From positions 248,001 through 312,000 of the forward strand of contig JAHBTD010000002.1 in NCBI GenBank assembly GCA_019638775.1: 64,000 nt of DNA, written 5' to 3'. A program made the position numbers and the translations under genes. How positions within the stretch are numbered: the first letter of the stretch is position 1; every line of letters starts with the position of its first letter. The notes beneath the pieces were generated by a model. It was given only the letters and a program-made list of their open reading frames with translations. It made no database searches and had not been told where the DNA came from. Below, in pieces: positions 1 to 8,827 of this stretch. This stretch comes from Fimbriimonadaceae bacterium (lineage in GTDB: Bacteria > Armatimonadota > Fimbriimonadia > Fimbriimonadales > Fimbriimonadaceae).

Positions 1-864
1 GACCACCGACTCGCGCATCTGTTGGCTCCACTCAACCACATGAAAAAGGCCGTGAATGGCGCTGCGCCGCGCAATCCGTGATGGCGCATTCAAACAGTCG
101 ATCAGCAACGGCCCGCCGATGGTTCCAGGCAAATGCCCCCCCACTACAACCCCCGCCTTATAGATCGTCCTCGCATAGTCGTCTTCGGCATCCCAAATGA
201 GACTCCGTATCGCCGCCACGGCGGAATCGATCTCCTCTTGAGTCTTGCAGAAGCTGCTCATATCCTCAAACAAGTCGAGTACACACCATTGCGCAGATCG
301 CCTGTTCGGGTGCTTGCGTCCGTTCAAAACAATGAGCAAAGCCGGAAGGAAGATATGATCGCTGCCATGAAGCTCGATAACGGTGCGGGCTTCATTTGCC
401 ACGTCGCGGTCCGTGCAGTACAGCAGCTTCATCAGCGAAAGCGGGTCGAGCTCGCTGATATGCCCCTTAAATCTCGTGCTCATTCCGAGCGACTCTGCGA
501 TAGCAAATTGACGGTCGAAGTAAGGTTTGCTGGTTTCTATCAGGTTTTGTGTCGCCTGTTCAAGGGTCTCGCCGCGTTCTTCGTGCCAAATATCGTCACA
601 TCGCACAAACACCCCATGCGGCGTGCGCGCCACTTGCAGATCAAACTCCTCACCGTACATCTTTACGGTTGACGTCCCGCTCCAATCACTTCGCAAAACG
701 TGATACTTGTAGCTGATCGGATGGGGAGGCCAATGAAAGGGCACCCGGTGTCCGGGTTTTACCGAGGTTGTGGAGCCGCCGTGGGCATCGACATACGCGT
801 CGATGTATGCCTGCAAGTCTTTGGCGAGCTGTTCCGCCAGTTCAGCCGAGGGCGCATTGGGCAT
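1..864 (-). CDS. HEAT-like helical-repeat protein (C-terminus off the window)
   Basis: An open frame runs on the minus strand from an ATG at 864 (MPNAPSAELAEQ...) to the window edge without a stop, giving 288 visible residues. The first ~110 residues look like a small alpha/beta region. From about residue 130 on, paired amphipathic helices recur (for example SLMKLLYCTDRDVANEART and FLPALLIVLNGRKHPNRRSA), as in HEAT/armadillo proteins, which usually act as protein-binding scaffolds. No catalytic motif is seen. A CATAAT box lies six bases before the ATG and there is no Shine-Dalgarno, so the mRNA may be leaderless. The function is unknown. The HEAT assignment is by eye and moderate. Confidence 0.7.
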   Translation of the reverse strand, partial: MPNAPSAELAEQLAKDLQAYIDAYVDAHGGSTTSVKPGHRVPFHWPPHPISYKYHVLRSDWSGTSTVKMYGEEFDLQVARTPHGVFVRCDDIWHEERGETLEQATQNLIETSKPYFDRQFAIAESLGMSTRFKGHISELDPLSLMKLLYCTDRDVANEARTVIELHGSDHIFLPALLIVLNGRKHPNRRSAQWCVLDLFEDMSSFCKTQEEIDSAVAAIRSLIWDAEDDYARTIYKAGVVVGGHLPGTIGGPLLIDCLNAPSRIARRSAIHGLFHVVEWSQQMRESVV

Positions 865-870
865 AGCTCT

Positions 871-876
871 ATTATG
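871..876 (-). promoter_or_regulatory. -10 box of a probably leaderless promoter
   Basis: CATAAT read on the minus strand, 6 nt before the ATG at 864. Transcription would start at or next to the start codon. Confidence 0.5.
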
Positions 877-914
877 CCGTTACGGAACCTGTGGGTGTCG
901 AGTTGCACCTTCGA

Positions 915-954
915 TAGCTGTGGAGTCGGGACTGCTCCCCCGGCCCCACAGCTA
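915..954 (-). terminator. Possible hairpin terminator downstream of the metalloprotease gene
   Basis: A perfect 9-bp inverted repeat (TAGCTGTGG / CCACAGCTA) encloses a GC-rich 22-nt loop just after the stop of the metalloprotease gene. There is no clear T-run, so an intrinsic terminator is only possible. Confidence 0.3.
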
Positions 955-963
955 CGTCCAGCT

Positions 964-3708
964 CTACCGACCGATCACCTGCGTCCGGTTCAAGAAACGG
1001 TCGATGGTCTCCTTCGTATCGCGTAGGTAGATGACGGTCATCGAGTCAAGCCCTTTGGGAGATTTCATCTGCGTTCCGTATCGAATCGAGAGCCGCCGAA
1101 GGCTGTCCGAAGCCAATATCCGAACGTCCTCGTTCACAGCTCCCTGCCCAGCCGATGCTTGAATGATAAGCCCATTGATGGCAAACCTCTGAAGATCACG
1201 GCGTACCGGAGCGATACTCTTGTTTTGCCCAACTTCCGAGAACACCGCCCCCAGCAGAGTCGCGAAGTGCTCCTCCAGAGTGTAGGCACCCTTTTGGCCC
1301 TTCGTCTTGTAAGCGTTCTCCGCGATCATATTCAACTTCTGAGCGCTCATCAGCGAAGCGTAAAGCAGGCTCTGCTGCTGCCCAATAATCTGCCGAACCG
1401 GCGCTGTCCAAGTGTTGTCCTCATAAGGTTTGTCCTCTTGTCGCAAGTTCAAAAGAACGCTTTCTGGAAGGTCAAGCGCAGTCGACGAGAAACAGTATCG
1501 AGCAATCATCTGAACTGCTTGCCGTTGGTCAGCGCTAGGTACGGGAGGCAGGGTCGCCGTCTGGCCTCGATCTCCCGCGAAGTTTCGATTGCCCGCAATG
1601 CCGCCGACGAATCGAGCGGCATATCGCCCCTCTCGGAATGTCCGAGCGATAGTGCCAAGAATGATCTCTGTGCGTTCGCCGTAGCTTTCACCCGGTCTCG
1701 GGAGCTGGGTGATCGCCCACTTGCGAACCTTGTCGGCAAGTTGTAGGTTCTTCGTGCTGAAGTTCAGCGGGTCCTTGGCGTCGTCAAACCGGACGGCGTA
1801 AGGATCGAAAGTATCCGCGTCCTCATCGGTCATAAACTTCAGGCCCGGCATCCCCGATTGCGACGCGATACGCGAAAGGAAGTATCGCTCACCTTCGGGC
1901 ATTGTCACGTTCGGGCCATCGACATAGCCGTACTTGATCGCCCACTTATCGTAAACACCGATGGTCGGAGAGAAGAAGTTGCCACGACCCTTCAGAACCG
2001 CCAAAGTATTCGTCGGCGTGTAGTCCATGATCGAGGCGGTTGTCCCAACTCTTGACGTCAGGTCGTCGTCGTCAAGCTGGCTCGTCGTCAAAAAGGTCGA
2101 GGACGCGAAGCTGTGCCGTAGCCCGAGCGCATGCCCAACCTCGTGGCCCACAATCTCTTTGAAGAATTGCAGGGCAAAGTCCTTGGGGCTCACCTTCGAA
2201 CCGACAGCCTCCAACCCCTTCAAAGCCTCCGCTGCATAGCCAGAAGCCTCTCGGGCGTAGCTGCAATCGAACGAGCGCCAGCCCAGAGCCGCAAGCTTGC
2301 GGCTTGTGTCTTGAACGTGCTGGGGAAGGTCGCCATGTTCGATGTATCGATCCGCCGGACCGTATTTGTCCCGATGCTCGTCGTGCGTAAAAACGTCGGT
2401 AGCCCGCTTGAGCCGCGCCAAAGACGGGGCGATAGAGCGAGCGTGCTCTTGCAGCGTAAACGACAGCATGTTCGCGTCGCAGATCACCGACGCGTTCAGA
2501 ACTTCGCCGGTGAACGGATCAATCCTCGGCTGGGCGATGGCGTACGACTGATTCTCGCTGATGCTCCAACTGATCGTGTTGTAGCGCGCATCGCCCAAAG
2601 AATATTCCTTGTCGCTCTCGTCAACGATCTTCACGACCAAGGCATTCTTGTATCCAATCTCTTCAAACGCCTTGTTCCACATCAAAACGGCGTCTCGACA
2701 AGCCTCTCTGTATTCGTGCGGCACGCTCGGGTCGATATGCCAAACGATCGGCTTGACGGGCTCAGAGAGCTTTGCTGTGGGATCCTTCTTCTTCAGGTTG
2801 TATCGGAAGATGAAGCGCTGCTTGCGGTCGTTCTCAAAGAACCGGTCGATACTGAAAAACTCTTGGTGGAAGAACCCAACTCTCGGATCATATAGCCGCG
2901 GGCTGTAGTCGCTCTCTCGCCGAAACCAAACGTTATAGGTGACGGTCAGAGGGGCGCTGCGATCATCCTCAAGATGGTTTTGGGCAAGCCCGAGCAGTGC
3001 GGCGAGTGGATTGCCGCCAGCCTGTCCTCCACGTTGTGAAAAGTAATGCAGTTTCATCCTGACGAGCGTGTTGTCAGGAAATGCCCTGATCTCGTCAGTT
3101 GACGATTTCTCGCGGTCGAGCATGTACGGTCCGCCCAAAATCGCGGGTACAGCTTCATTGAGTCTCAAAAGTTCGCCCATGAAGATCGGGGTTACGTTCA
3201 CAAGAAGGAGCTTCTTCTCGGGGTGGGTGGCCTCGATCCGATAGGATGCGAGAATCGCCTCTGGGAAGTTCCTCTCCGCAGCCGTCTTAAGTGGGTTGTC
3301 TTGGCTCCAGCGGTGGTTTATCGGAGGGCGCACGAGCCAAAGGTTGTTCTCATTGCGCTGAAGGCGGAACACGTCAAGAGCCAAATCACCGATAGGAAAG
3401 CCGGGTGCGATCGTGTCGGGCAAGAATCCAGTGTTGAACTGTCCTTGCACAAACATCAATTCGCCGATTCGAGATTCCGGAAGCTCGGCAAGAATCTCAT
3501 TCTTTCTCTTGTAAAGCGTGATCGCCCCTTCAAAGCGGGGAAGGTCCTTGATCGCCTTCTCGAACTCTTCAACCTTGGTGTCTTTCTTTGGCGTCTCCTG
3601 CTTTGTTTTTTCGGCGGGTGGTGGTTCTTGGGCGAGGACAAAGCCGCTAACACAAAAAGAGGCCGCAAGGGCCATAGCGAGAAAAGGGATGCGCAAATGC
3701 ATGGTCAA
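964..3708 (-). CDS. Secreted zinc-dependent metalloprotease (DUF5117/DUF5118 type)
   Basis: A 914-residue protein with an N-terminal signal peptide (LAMALAASFCVSGFVLAQ) and a metzincin-type zinc site HEVGHALGLRH, with ligands near His522, His526 and His532. An SIMDYTP segment some 45 residues later supplies the Met-turn. The long N-terminal region (FQRNENNLWLVRPP, YDPRVGFFHQEFF) matches the DUF5117/DUF5118 proteases common in Bacteroidota, Planctomycetota and Armatimonadota, which are 800-900 residues long. It probably degrades proteins outside the cytoplasm. A TTG at 3708 has a GGAGA about five bases upstream and is preferred; an ATG at 3702 is the alternative. The gene stands alone between convergent or unrelated neighbours. 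Substrate unknown. Confidence 0.9.
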   Translation of the reverse strand: MTMHLRIPFLAMALAASFCVSGFVLAQEPPPAEKTKQETPKKDTKVEEFEKAIKDLPRFEGAITLYKRKNEILAELPESRIGELMFVQGQFNTGFLPDTIAPGFPIGDLALDVFRLQRNENNLWLVRPPINHRWSQDNPLKTAAERNFPEAILASYRIEATHPEKKLLLVNVTPIFMGELLRLNEAVPAILGGPYMLDREKSSTDEIRAFPDNTLVRMKLHYFSQRGGQAGGNPLAALLGLAQNHLEDDRSAPLTVTYNVWFRRESDYSPRLYDPRVGFFHQEFFSIDRFFENDRKQRFIFRYNLKKKDPTAKLSEPVKPIVWHIDPSVPHEYREACRDAVLMWNKAFEEIGYKNALVVKIVDESDKEYSLGDARYNTISWSISENQSYAIAQPRIDPFTGEVLNASVICDANMLSFTLQEHARSIAPSLARLKRATDVFTHDEHRDKYGPADRYIEHGDLPQHVQDTSRKLAALGWRSFDCSYAREASGYAAEALKGLEAVGSKVSPKDFALQFFKEIVGHEVGHALGLRHSFASSTFLTTSQLDDDDLTSRVGTTASIMDYTPTNTLAVLKGRGNFFSPTIGVYDKWAIKYGYVDGPNVTMPEGERYFLSRIASQSGMPGLKFMTDEDADTFDPYAVRFDDAKDPLNFSTKNLQLADKVRKWAITQLPRPGESYGERTEIILGTIARTFREGRYAARFVGGIAGNRNFAGDRGQTATLPPVPSADQRQAVQMIARYCFSSTALDLPESVLLNLRQEDKPYEDNTWTAPVRQIIGQQQSLLYASLMSAQKLNMIAENAYKTKGQKGAYTLEEHFATLLGAVFSEVGQNKSIAPVRRDLQRFAINGLIIQASAGQGAVNEDVRILASDSLRRLSIRYGTQMKSPKGLDSMTVIYLRDTKETIDRFLNRTQVIGR

Positions 3709-3767
3709 TCAAGTCTCCGTCGAGAACTTTACAACAAAACCTTGGGGTTGCGTTCCCGGGCGATGCG

Positions 3768-5093
3768 CTACGGGGTCCTTATGCTAAGGCTTTCTTTCCG
3801 ATCGGCTATCGATTGAGCCACATCCGTGCCTAGCGTGATGGTGATCTCAGGACCGGTGTAGTCCGGCGTGACCGTGCCTTTTCGAACCACAGCGATGCCA
3901 AGCAAGGCTTGTATTGCCTTAGCCTGGGCCTCGTTGGCAGCCCGATAATAGATCACTTCAGTCAGTGGTTGAGAAATGGGATCGTTCCCGTCGCTCCACG
4001 CTCGATAGCCGTCCTGAGTAAGGATGTCGGCTGCCGTTTTTGCGGCACCTTTCACGTCCGTGCTGTTCTTGATCGCGATACGCACGAGACTCTTGGCTGC
4101 AAACTCGTCACCCTTGATGAGCCAATCGACGGTTGCCTTGGATCGCTCTTCGTCGAGGACGTAATAGTAGGCGTCGCCCGACATATCGTCGGTTCCCGGC
4201 AAGGTCGCTCCTCCCATCGTCTCGCCGCTTGTGCCCTTAAAGATCGTGGCGAGGGCAAGCACCTGCATCTTGGTTAGGCTTGTCTCAATCTGCTCAAAGC
4301 CCGTATTGATGATTCTGTCAGCCTGCCAAAGATTGCTGGCTTTGTTCGCCTCATTCATCAACGCTCGAATGAACTGCTGCTGTCGTGCTACGCGCCGCAG
4401 GTCGCCCTCTTCCTTTGAGCCTTTGACACCGCGTAACGGAATCATTCTCCCTCGCTCATCCAACCGGTAGCGATTGACTTCTCTAAAGCGCACAAAGCCG
4501 ACAGCCTCTTTGCCATTGATCCGCTGCTTTCCTTCGGGCAGATGGATATGGAGGTCAGCCCAATTGTCGTCGTAGTTCATCTCGTCGATAGTTTCGACTT
4601 CGATGCCTCCCAGAGAATCGACGATCTTAGGAACGGCATCGGGCTTGATGATGACGTGGTGGTCGATGGTGATGTCAAACATCGCCTCTAAGGTTCGCTC
4701 AAGCAAATCGACGCCACCACGAGCATAAACGCCGTTGATCTTTCCACTCTTGCCGTCTTCGGCTGTCACTTTGGAGTCGCGTGGGATAGATACCGCAGAA
4801 ATCTTTTTGCTCTTCAAGTCAACCGACATCAGCATGATCGTGTCGGCCCGGGTGTTCTTGGAATACTGATTGCCCTTGTTGTCGTGATTGTAGTCTTGCC
4901 CAATCAGGAGCAGGGTCATTTTATCGACGTCAGGGAACTGACCACGAGGATTCGCCAACCCATTCCAAACGTCCACGATTCCGGCATTCTCTCCCGCGAA
5001 CGACTTGGACACCCGGTAAACCCAGTTCCCAGCAATGCCGAGAACCATGAGCGGAACAAGTATCAAAACAAGGCGCAAGACCTTCTTCGCCAT
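3768..5093 (-). CDS. LytR-CpsA-Psr (LCP) family protein with LytR_C domain
   Basis: 441 residues. One N-terminal membrane anchor (VLRLVLILVPLMVLGIAGNW) is followed by an LCP domain at about residues 55-270, with the family signatures LLLIGQDYN, NTRADTIMLMS and AVSIPRDSKV. The arginine/aspartate pair in the last motif binds the polyprenyl pyrophosphate. A LytR_C domain (VRIAIKNSTDVKGAAKTAAD) occupies roughly 330-400. LCP enzymes transfer polymers from undecaprenyl carriers onto peptidoglycan or other envelope acceptors. No polysaccharide genes are adjacent, so the polymer is not known. The ATG at 5093 has no Shine-Dalgarno but sits 7 nt after a perfect TATAAT, which supports this start and a leaderless mRNA. 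Confidence 0.9.
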   Translation of the reverse strand: MAKKVLRLVLILVPLMVLGIAGNWVYRVSKSFAGENAGIVDVWNGLANPRGQFPDVDKMTLLLIGQDYNHDNKGNQYSKNTRADTIMLMSVDLKSKKISAVSIPRDSKVTAEDGKSGKINGVYARGGVDLLERTLEAMFDITIDHHVIIKPDAVPKIVDSLGGIEVETIDEMNYDDNWADLHIHLPEGKQRINGKEAVGFVRFREVNRYRLDERGRMIPLRGVKGSKEEGDLRRVARQQQFIRALMNEANKASNLWQADRIINTGFEQIETSLTKMQVLALATIFKGTSGETMGGATLPGTDDMSGDAYYYVLDEERSKATVDWLIKGDEFAAKSLVRIAIKNSTDVKGAAKTAADILTQDGYRAWSDGNDPISQPLTEVIYYRAANEAQAKAIQALLGIAVVRKGTVTPDYTGPEITITLGTDVAQSIADRKESLSIRTP

Positions 5094-5100
5094 CGAGGGA

Positions 5101-5106
5101 ATTATA
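5101..5106 (-). promoter_or_regulatory. Extended -10 of a probably leaderless promoter (LCP gene)
   Basis: GTATAAT on the minus strand, with 7 nt between the box and the ATG at 5093. This is the best-conserved example of the arrangement seen at a dozen genes here. Confidence 0.65.
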
Positions 5107-5216
5107 CGGTTTGTGGCGACCTTGAGTGTAGGCGTTTGGCCTGTGTTGTTCCTCCAAGGTTGACCCAGTAGCCGCAGGCTTTAGGCAGTGCTTCCGAAAA
5201 CCATGTAACTTTGAAT

Positions 5217-5300
5217 CCTCTCCCTTAAGGGAAAGCTGTGAGTAAAGCGAACAGGGTGAAGGGTGATCCCCTCGTTTTCGAATATCAAACTCACCCTGCA
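5217..5300. repeat. Intergenic inverted-repeat element
   Basis: The 212-nt gap between the LCP gene and the aminotransferase contains a CCCTTAAGGG palindrome and, further on, CAGGGTGA (5252-5259) repeated in inverted form as TCACCCTG (5291-5298). The text CCTCTCCCTTAAGGGA plus AGGGTGA resembles short dispersed intergenic repeats of many bacterial genomes. The long hairpin may also end transcription of the aminotransferase gene. The rest of the gap shows no gene. Confidence 0.35.
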
Positions 5301-5305
5301 ATCTT

Positions 5306-6535
5306 CTACCGCGACATCGCCTCATCCAAGATCTCGATCAACTGGTCAAGCTCCTCGACCGTGTTGTAGTGGACCATGCTCACTCGCACAACCCCCTCAT
5401 CCACGTTCAGACCGAGCTTTTCGCAAAGATGATAGGCGTACATGTGCCCGTATCGAATGCCGAAGTTGCGACGATTTACGTAAGCCGCAATCTCCGAAGA
5501 TTTTTTGGTCTTGTGGACGAAGCCAAATGTGGGATGGCGCGGTTCGTCGCGATGAGACGGGCCGAAAAGACGGATGTCGGATCGACTGTTCAGATAATCC
5601 AAAAATCGGTTCTGTACGGGCAGCTCCAAAGCATGCATGACGTCGAAGCCTTTGATGATTGTCTCGCGTGTGCAGGAGGAGTCACCCGTGAGAAAGCACA
5701 GATAATCTTGCAGGGCTAAGATTCCAGCCAGCCCTTCATAGGACAAGCATCCTAGCTCAAATTTCTTGGCTTTGACGTTGGGCAAGAAGAAGTGATTCGG
5801 GCCATCAAGCTCCGCCCATGCCTCTTTCTTGCCGTAAAGTCCAGCCATGTGAGGCCCATAGATTTTGTAATGGCTCGCCACCATAAAATCGACATCCCAC
5901 GCGTCGGCATCGAGCCAGCGGTGGCTGGCAAAAGCCACCGAATCGACCACAACACGCGCACCCGCTTCATGAGCGATTTTCGCCACCGCCGCAACATCCA
6001 CGACATCGCCGAGTAGGTTGCTCGTGTGGGTGACGCAAACGACTTTGGTGCGGTCGGTGATCACGCTTCGCAACGACTCCAGATCGCTCATGCCCGTCTC
6101 AGGATCGACGGTCCACCATTTCAGTTTCACCCCAGACCGTTCGAGCCGCTTCCAAGGGTTGGCGTTAGCCTCGTGAGCGCTCTCGTGGAGGACGATCTCA
6201 TCACCGGGCTGCAGCTTCTCGCCGAAGCAGTTTGCAAGCATATAAAGCAGTGCGCTGGAGCTCGGCCCAATCGCCATATAGCCGCTTCTCTCGCCGCCAT
6301 ACATCCTCAGCAGGAATTCATGGGCTTGGCTTTCGACTTCGGTGGCACGATCAGCTGCGGGATAGCCCGCGCCAACCTGCACGTAGGAGTCCTTCATGAA
6401 CCCCGACATCGCATCGATCACACATTTTGGGACCTGGGAGCCCCCCGCATTCTCAAAGAACCCGAAGCCGGATTCGAGGGCAGGGAATTGGGATCGTACG
6501 GCCTGAGGAGAGGGGATCGGAGCAAGTGCGGACAT
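5306..6535 (-). CDS. Class V aminotransferase, cysteine desulfurase-like (VC1184 subfamily)
   Basis: 409 residues from the ATG at 6535 (MSALAPIPSPQAVRSQFPAL). PLP-dependent fold type I; the opening GFGFFENAGGSQVPKCVIDAM is typical of the VC1184-like branch of cysteine desulfurase relatives. The PLP lysine is expected in ASHYKIYGPH at about Lys224. The cofactor aspartate is in VVVDSVAFASH. It may act on cysteine or a related amino acid, but no iron-sulfur cluster genes are nearby, so the substrate is open. The frame stays open upstream through the heptanucleotide repeat, but translation there is only repeat-derived (PNAQRPT), so the downstream ATG is used. That ATG has no Shine-Dalgarno and a TATCCT box 7 nt upstream. 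Confidence 0.88.
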   Translation of the reverse strand: MSALAPIPSPQAVRSQFPALESGFGFFENAGGSQVPKCVIDAMSGFMKDSYVQVGAGYPAADRATEVESQAHEFLLRMYGGERSGYMAIGPSSSALLYMLANCFGEKLQPGDEIVLHESAHEANANPWKRLERSGVKLKWWTVDPETGMSDLESLRSVITDRTKVVCVTHTSNLLGDVVDVAAVAKIAHEAGARVVVDSVAFASHRWLDADAWDVDFMVASHYKIYGPHMAGLYGKKEAWAELDGPNHFFLPNVKAKKFELGCLSYEGLAGILALQDYLCFLTGDSSCTRETIIKGFDVMHALELPVQNRFLDYLNSRSDIRLFGPSHRDEPRHPTFGFVHKTKKSSEIAAYVNRRNFGIRYGHMYAYHLCEKLGLNVDEGVVRVSMVHYNTVEELDQLIEILDEAMSR

Positions 6536-6542
6536 GGATGAT

Positions 6543-6548
6543 AGGATA
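6543..6548 (-). promoter_or_regulatory. -10 box of a probably leaderless promoter next to a repeat array
   Basis: GTATCCT on the minus strand, 7 nt before the ATG at 6535. The position expected for the -35 hexamer falls inside the heptanucleotide array that begins at 6557. Confidence 0.45.
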
Positions 6549-6556
6549 CTTTTTTT

Positions 6557-6672
6557 GGGCGTTGGGCGTTGGGCGTTGGGCGTTGGGCGTTGGGCGTTGG
6601 GCGTTGGGCGTTGGGCGTTGGGCGTTGGGCGTTGGGCTTTGGGCTTTGGGCTTTGGGCGTTGGGCGTTGGGC
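6557..6672. repeat. G-rich heptanucleotide tandem repeat, about 16 copies
   Basis: GGGCGTT is repeated head to tail about 16 times on the plus strand, with three neighbouring GGGCTTT variants near the right end. Each unit puts a GGG run four bases from the next, a pattern able to form G-quadruplexes. Because 7 is not a multiple of 3, several long but meaningless frames pass through it on both strands. It fills most of the gap between the subtilase stop and the aminotransferase start. Confidence 0.95.
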
Positions 6673-6731
6673 ACGCACCTATCCGCTCCTTACAACCCTT
6701 ACTCCTTACAATCCTTACTTCCCAACGCCCC

Positions 6732-8651
6732 TCACTCCACAATCAACAGCCGCAATACATCAATCTGCAGCTCGCTTCCCGAAGGTTGCCCGTTATCCGA
6801 CTCCACCTGGAAGTAGATCGTCCCTTCCTCGTCCATGTAGTTTTGAACGTTGCTCAACGGGACTGTAAAGGTTTGCCAACCGCTCACGATGGGCGCATCG
6901 CGGAGTGTAACGTAGCTGCCATAAGGGTAGGACCCCGTCGACCAATCATAAATCTTGATCCGCTCGTTGCCGGTGGCTGCGCCTGTGATTCGACGCTTGA
7001 AAGTGAGCGTGAGGTTGGTGCGGTCGATCATCCGAAACGTGCTGTAATAGCGGATCACCCCGTCCGACCGACGTGTGCATCGCACATAAACGCCATCGTC
7101 CATGAGCGCGTCCCAAAAACCGCCAAAAACGCTCGCGCCTGGGCTGGCCCCCTCAATCATCGGGAAACAGAACGGGACATTGGTTGTATCCACATCAAGC
7201 GTTCCCCCCGGATAGCTTGCGTGGAACGAGTTCATGAGTGACACCGGTCCAGCAATGTCTGTATAGTCTCGGCTGGGGCCGGTAGGATCAAACTCAAAAC
7301 CACCACCATTCATGCTGAACGTGCCATAACCTCGCCCGATCCTCCTCCCATAGACTCGCATGTAAGCCTTGTTGGGCACCGATCTCTTGCCAAACGGCGA
7401 TATCCAGCGCACAACGCCGTCCCGAGCTGGCTCCGTGCCGGACATCAACAGTTGCAAAGCTAGCTGGGCATTCACGATCCCGTAATTGCAGTACTCACCG
7501 AAAGGTGCCTGGCTGACCTGGGTTGCGGAGTCCTCAATCGCGTGTCGAACGCTCACATTCGTTGCTCCCGGCACCGCACCAAAAAGCAAAGCCGCGATGC
7601 CCGCGACCTGGGGCGTGGACCCGCTCGTCCCACCAAATCCACTCGTGTATCCACCACTCGCGGTCGTCGTCCTCAACGAAACCCCGGGAGCAGCCACATC
7701 GACCCACGAACCGAAGTTCGAGAATCCGGCTTTGTTGAGGTTCGTGTCGATGGCAGCAATGGCCAGCGAGGCCTCGTAAGCCGCTGGATAGTAGCTGTAA
7801 ACGTTCGACGCGTTGCCCGCCGCAACGACAGGAAGAACTCCCATATCGGCGATGTGATAAATCACCTTCTTTTCGAGTCCGGACACCCGGTCGGAGAAGA
7901 AGCTGCAAGAGATCACCTTCGCGCCCATCGTCAGAGCATAGATATAGGCATCAGCGTCGTTGGTGTCGTAAAAGTATCCCGAATCGGTCGAGGACTTCAG
8001 GCACATGATCTTTGCCCGTGGCGCAATGCCACAAACCCCAGCATTGTTATCCATCACAGCCGCTGCCAGCCCCGCGCAGGCGGTCCCGTGACCATTGACG
8101 TCGTTTGGATCGTTGTCGTTATAGTTGAAATCCCAGCCCACGATATCGTCGATGTAGCCGTTGCCGTCGTCGTCGATCCCATTGCCCGGAATCTCACCGG
8201 GGTTCTTCCAGATATTGCCGGCAAGGTCCGGGTGATTCACGTTCACGCCCGTGTCAATAATCGCGACAATCGTGTTATCGCTCCCAAAGCTTGTGTCCCA
8301 GGCGAGATCGGCCTTGATCGCCTTGGCGTGCCACATATCGGGCCATAGCGTGTCGTTGGGTTCGTAGGCCGGGCGGCCTGCGCCATCGTATTCGACGTAC
8401 TTCTCGCCGAACGAATCGGCTAGCTTCCGTCGGGTGCTCGCCAACTGCTTTGTCGGCACGTCAAGAACGATAAACCCAACCTGCGGGTATCGCTTGACGA
8501 CCTTGGCATTCTTTCCCGCAATTCTCAGCGCCCGCTTCTCTTCGGTTGTCTCAATGACGATATGCCTGGGATGGCACAGTTGCCCCTCAACCAGAATCGG
8601 TTCAAGGGTGACAATCGGGATAACGAACGTTGAAAGCAGGGCGGCAAGCAT
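6732..8651 (-). CDS. Secreted subtilisin-like serine protease (S8)
   Basis: 639 residues from the ATG at 8651, preceded by GAGG six bases upstream. Signal peptide MLAALLSTFVIPIVTLEP; an inhibitor-like prodomain follows (GFIVLDVPTKQLASTRRKLA). The S8 triad is complete: Asp133 in AIIDTGVNVNHPDL, His188 in NGHGTACAG and Ser343 in GGTSGSTPQ. The usual GTSMATP is GTSGSTP here. The ~200-residue C-terminal region (from VRWISPFGKRS) is a beta-rich, probably carbohydrate- or protein-binding module with no recognised catalytic motif. The enzyme probably acts outside the cell or in the periplasm. A longer reading from a TTG at 8684 is unlikely because that codon overlaps the -10 box. Confidence 0.92.
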   Translation of the reverse strand: MLAALLSTFVIPIVTLEPILVEGQLCHPRHIVIETTEEKRALRIAGKNAKVVKRYPQVGFIVLDVPTKQLASTRRKLADSFGEKYVEYDGAGRPAYEPNDTLWPDMWHAKAIKADLAWDTSFGSDNTIVAIIDTGVNVNHPDLAGNIWKNPGEIPGNGIDDDGNGYIDDIVGWDFNYNDNDPNDVNGHGTACAGLAAAVMDNNAGVCGIAPRAKIMCLKSSTDSGYFYDTNDADAYIYALTMGAKVISCSFFSDRVSGLEKKVIYHIADMGVLPVVAAGNASNVYSYYPAAYEASLAIAAIDTNLNKAGFSNFGSWVDVAAPGVSLRTTTASGGYTSGFGGTSGSTPQVAGIAALLFGAVPGATNVSVRHAIEDSATQVSQAPFGEYCNYGIVNAQLALQLLMSGTEPARDGVVRWISPFGKRSVPNKAYMRVYGRRIGRGYGTFSMNGGGFEFDPTGPSRDYTDIAGPVSLMNSFHASYPGGTLDVDTTNVPFCFPMIEGASPGASVFGGFWDALMDDGVYVRCTRRSDGVIRYYSTFRMIDRTNLTLTFKRRITGAATGNERIKIYDWSTGSYPYGSYVTLRDAPIVSGWQTFTVPLSNVQNYMDEEGTIYFQVESDNGQPSGSELQIDVLRLLIVE

Positions 8652-8683
8652 AGCAATCCTCAATGAGGCGTCTCCCCGCTTCA

Positions 8684-8689
8684 ATTATA
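8684..8689 (-). promoter_or_regulatory. -10 box of the subtilase promoter
   Basis: Perfect TATAAT on the minus strand, giving a start site near 8677 and a leader of about 26 nt that carries the Shine-Dalgarno of the subtilase gene. No convincing -35 box. Confidence 0.55.
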
Positions 8690-8827
8690 GCGGAGCATAC
8701 GCCTCAGGGGAAGCTGGTGATTTGGCGGGGGAAGAGGCGTTCAGAGTTATGGTGAAAGAGCGGGAGCATAGGTCTTATAAGTCCTATATGTCCTATCACA
8801 CCGTAGCTCCCCAACACCACCTCGCCC

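Noticed and set aside
133-672. 179-codon plus-strand frame near the left edge
   Set aside because: It lies antisense to a 288-codon minus-strand frame that shows repeat-protein sequence and has a plausible start and promoter.
6427-7241. Several plus- and minus-strand frames of 70-235 codons across the heptamer array
   Set aside because: They consist mainly of translated tandem repeat (ALGVGRW, PNAQRPT). A 7-nt repeat opens all frames; no family features outside it.
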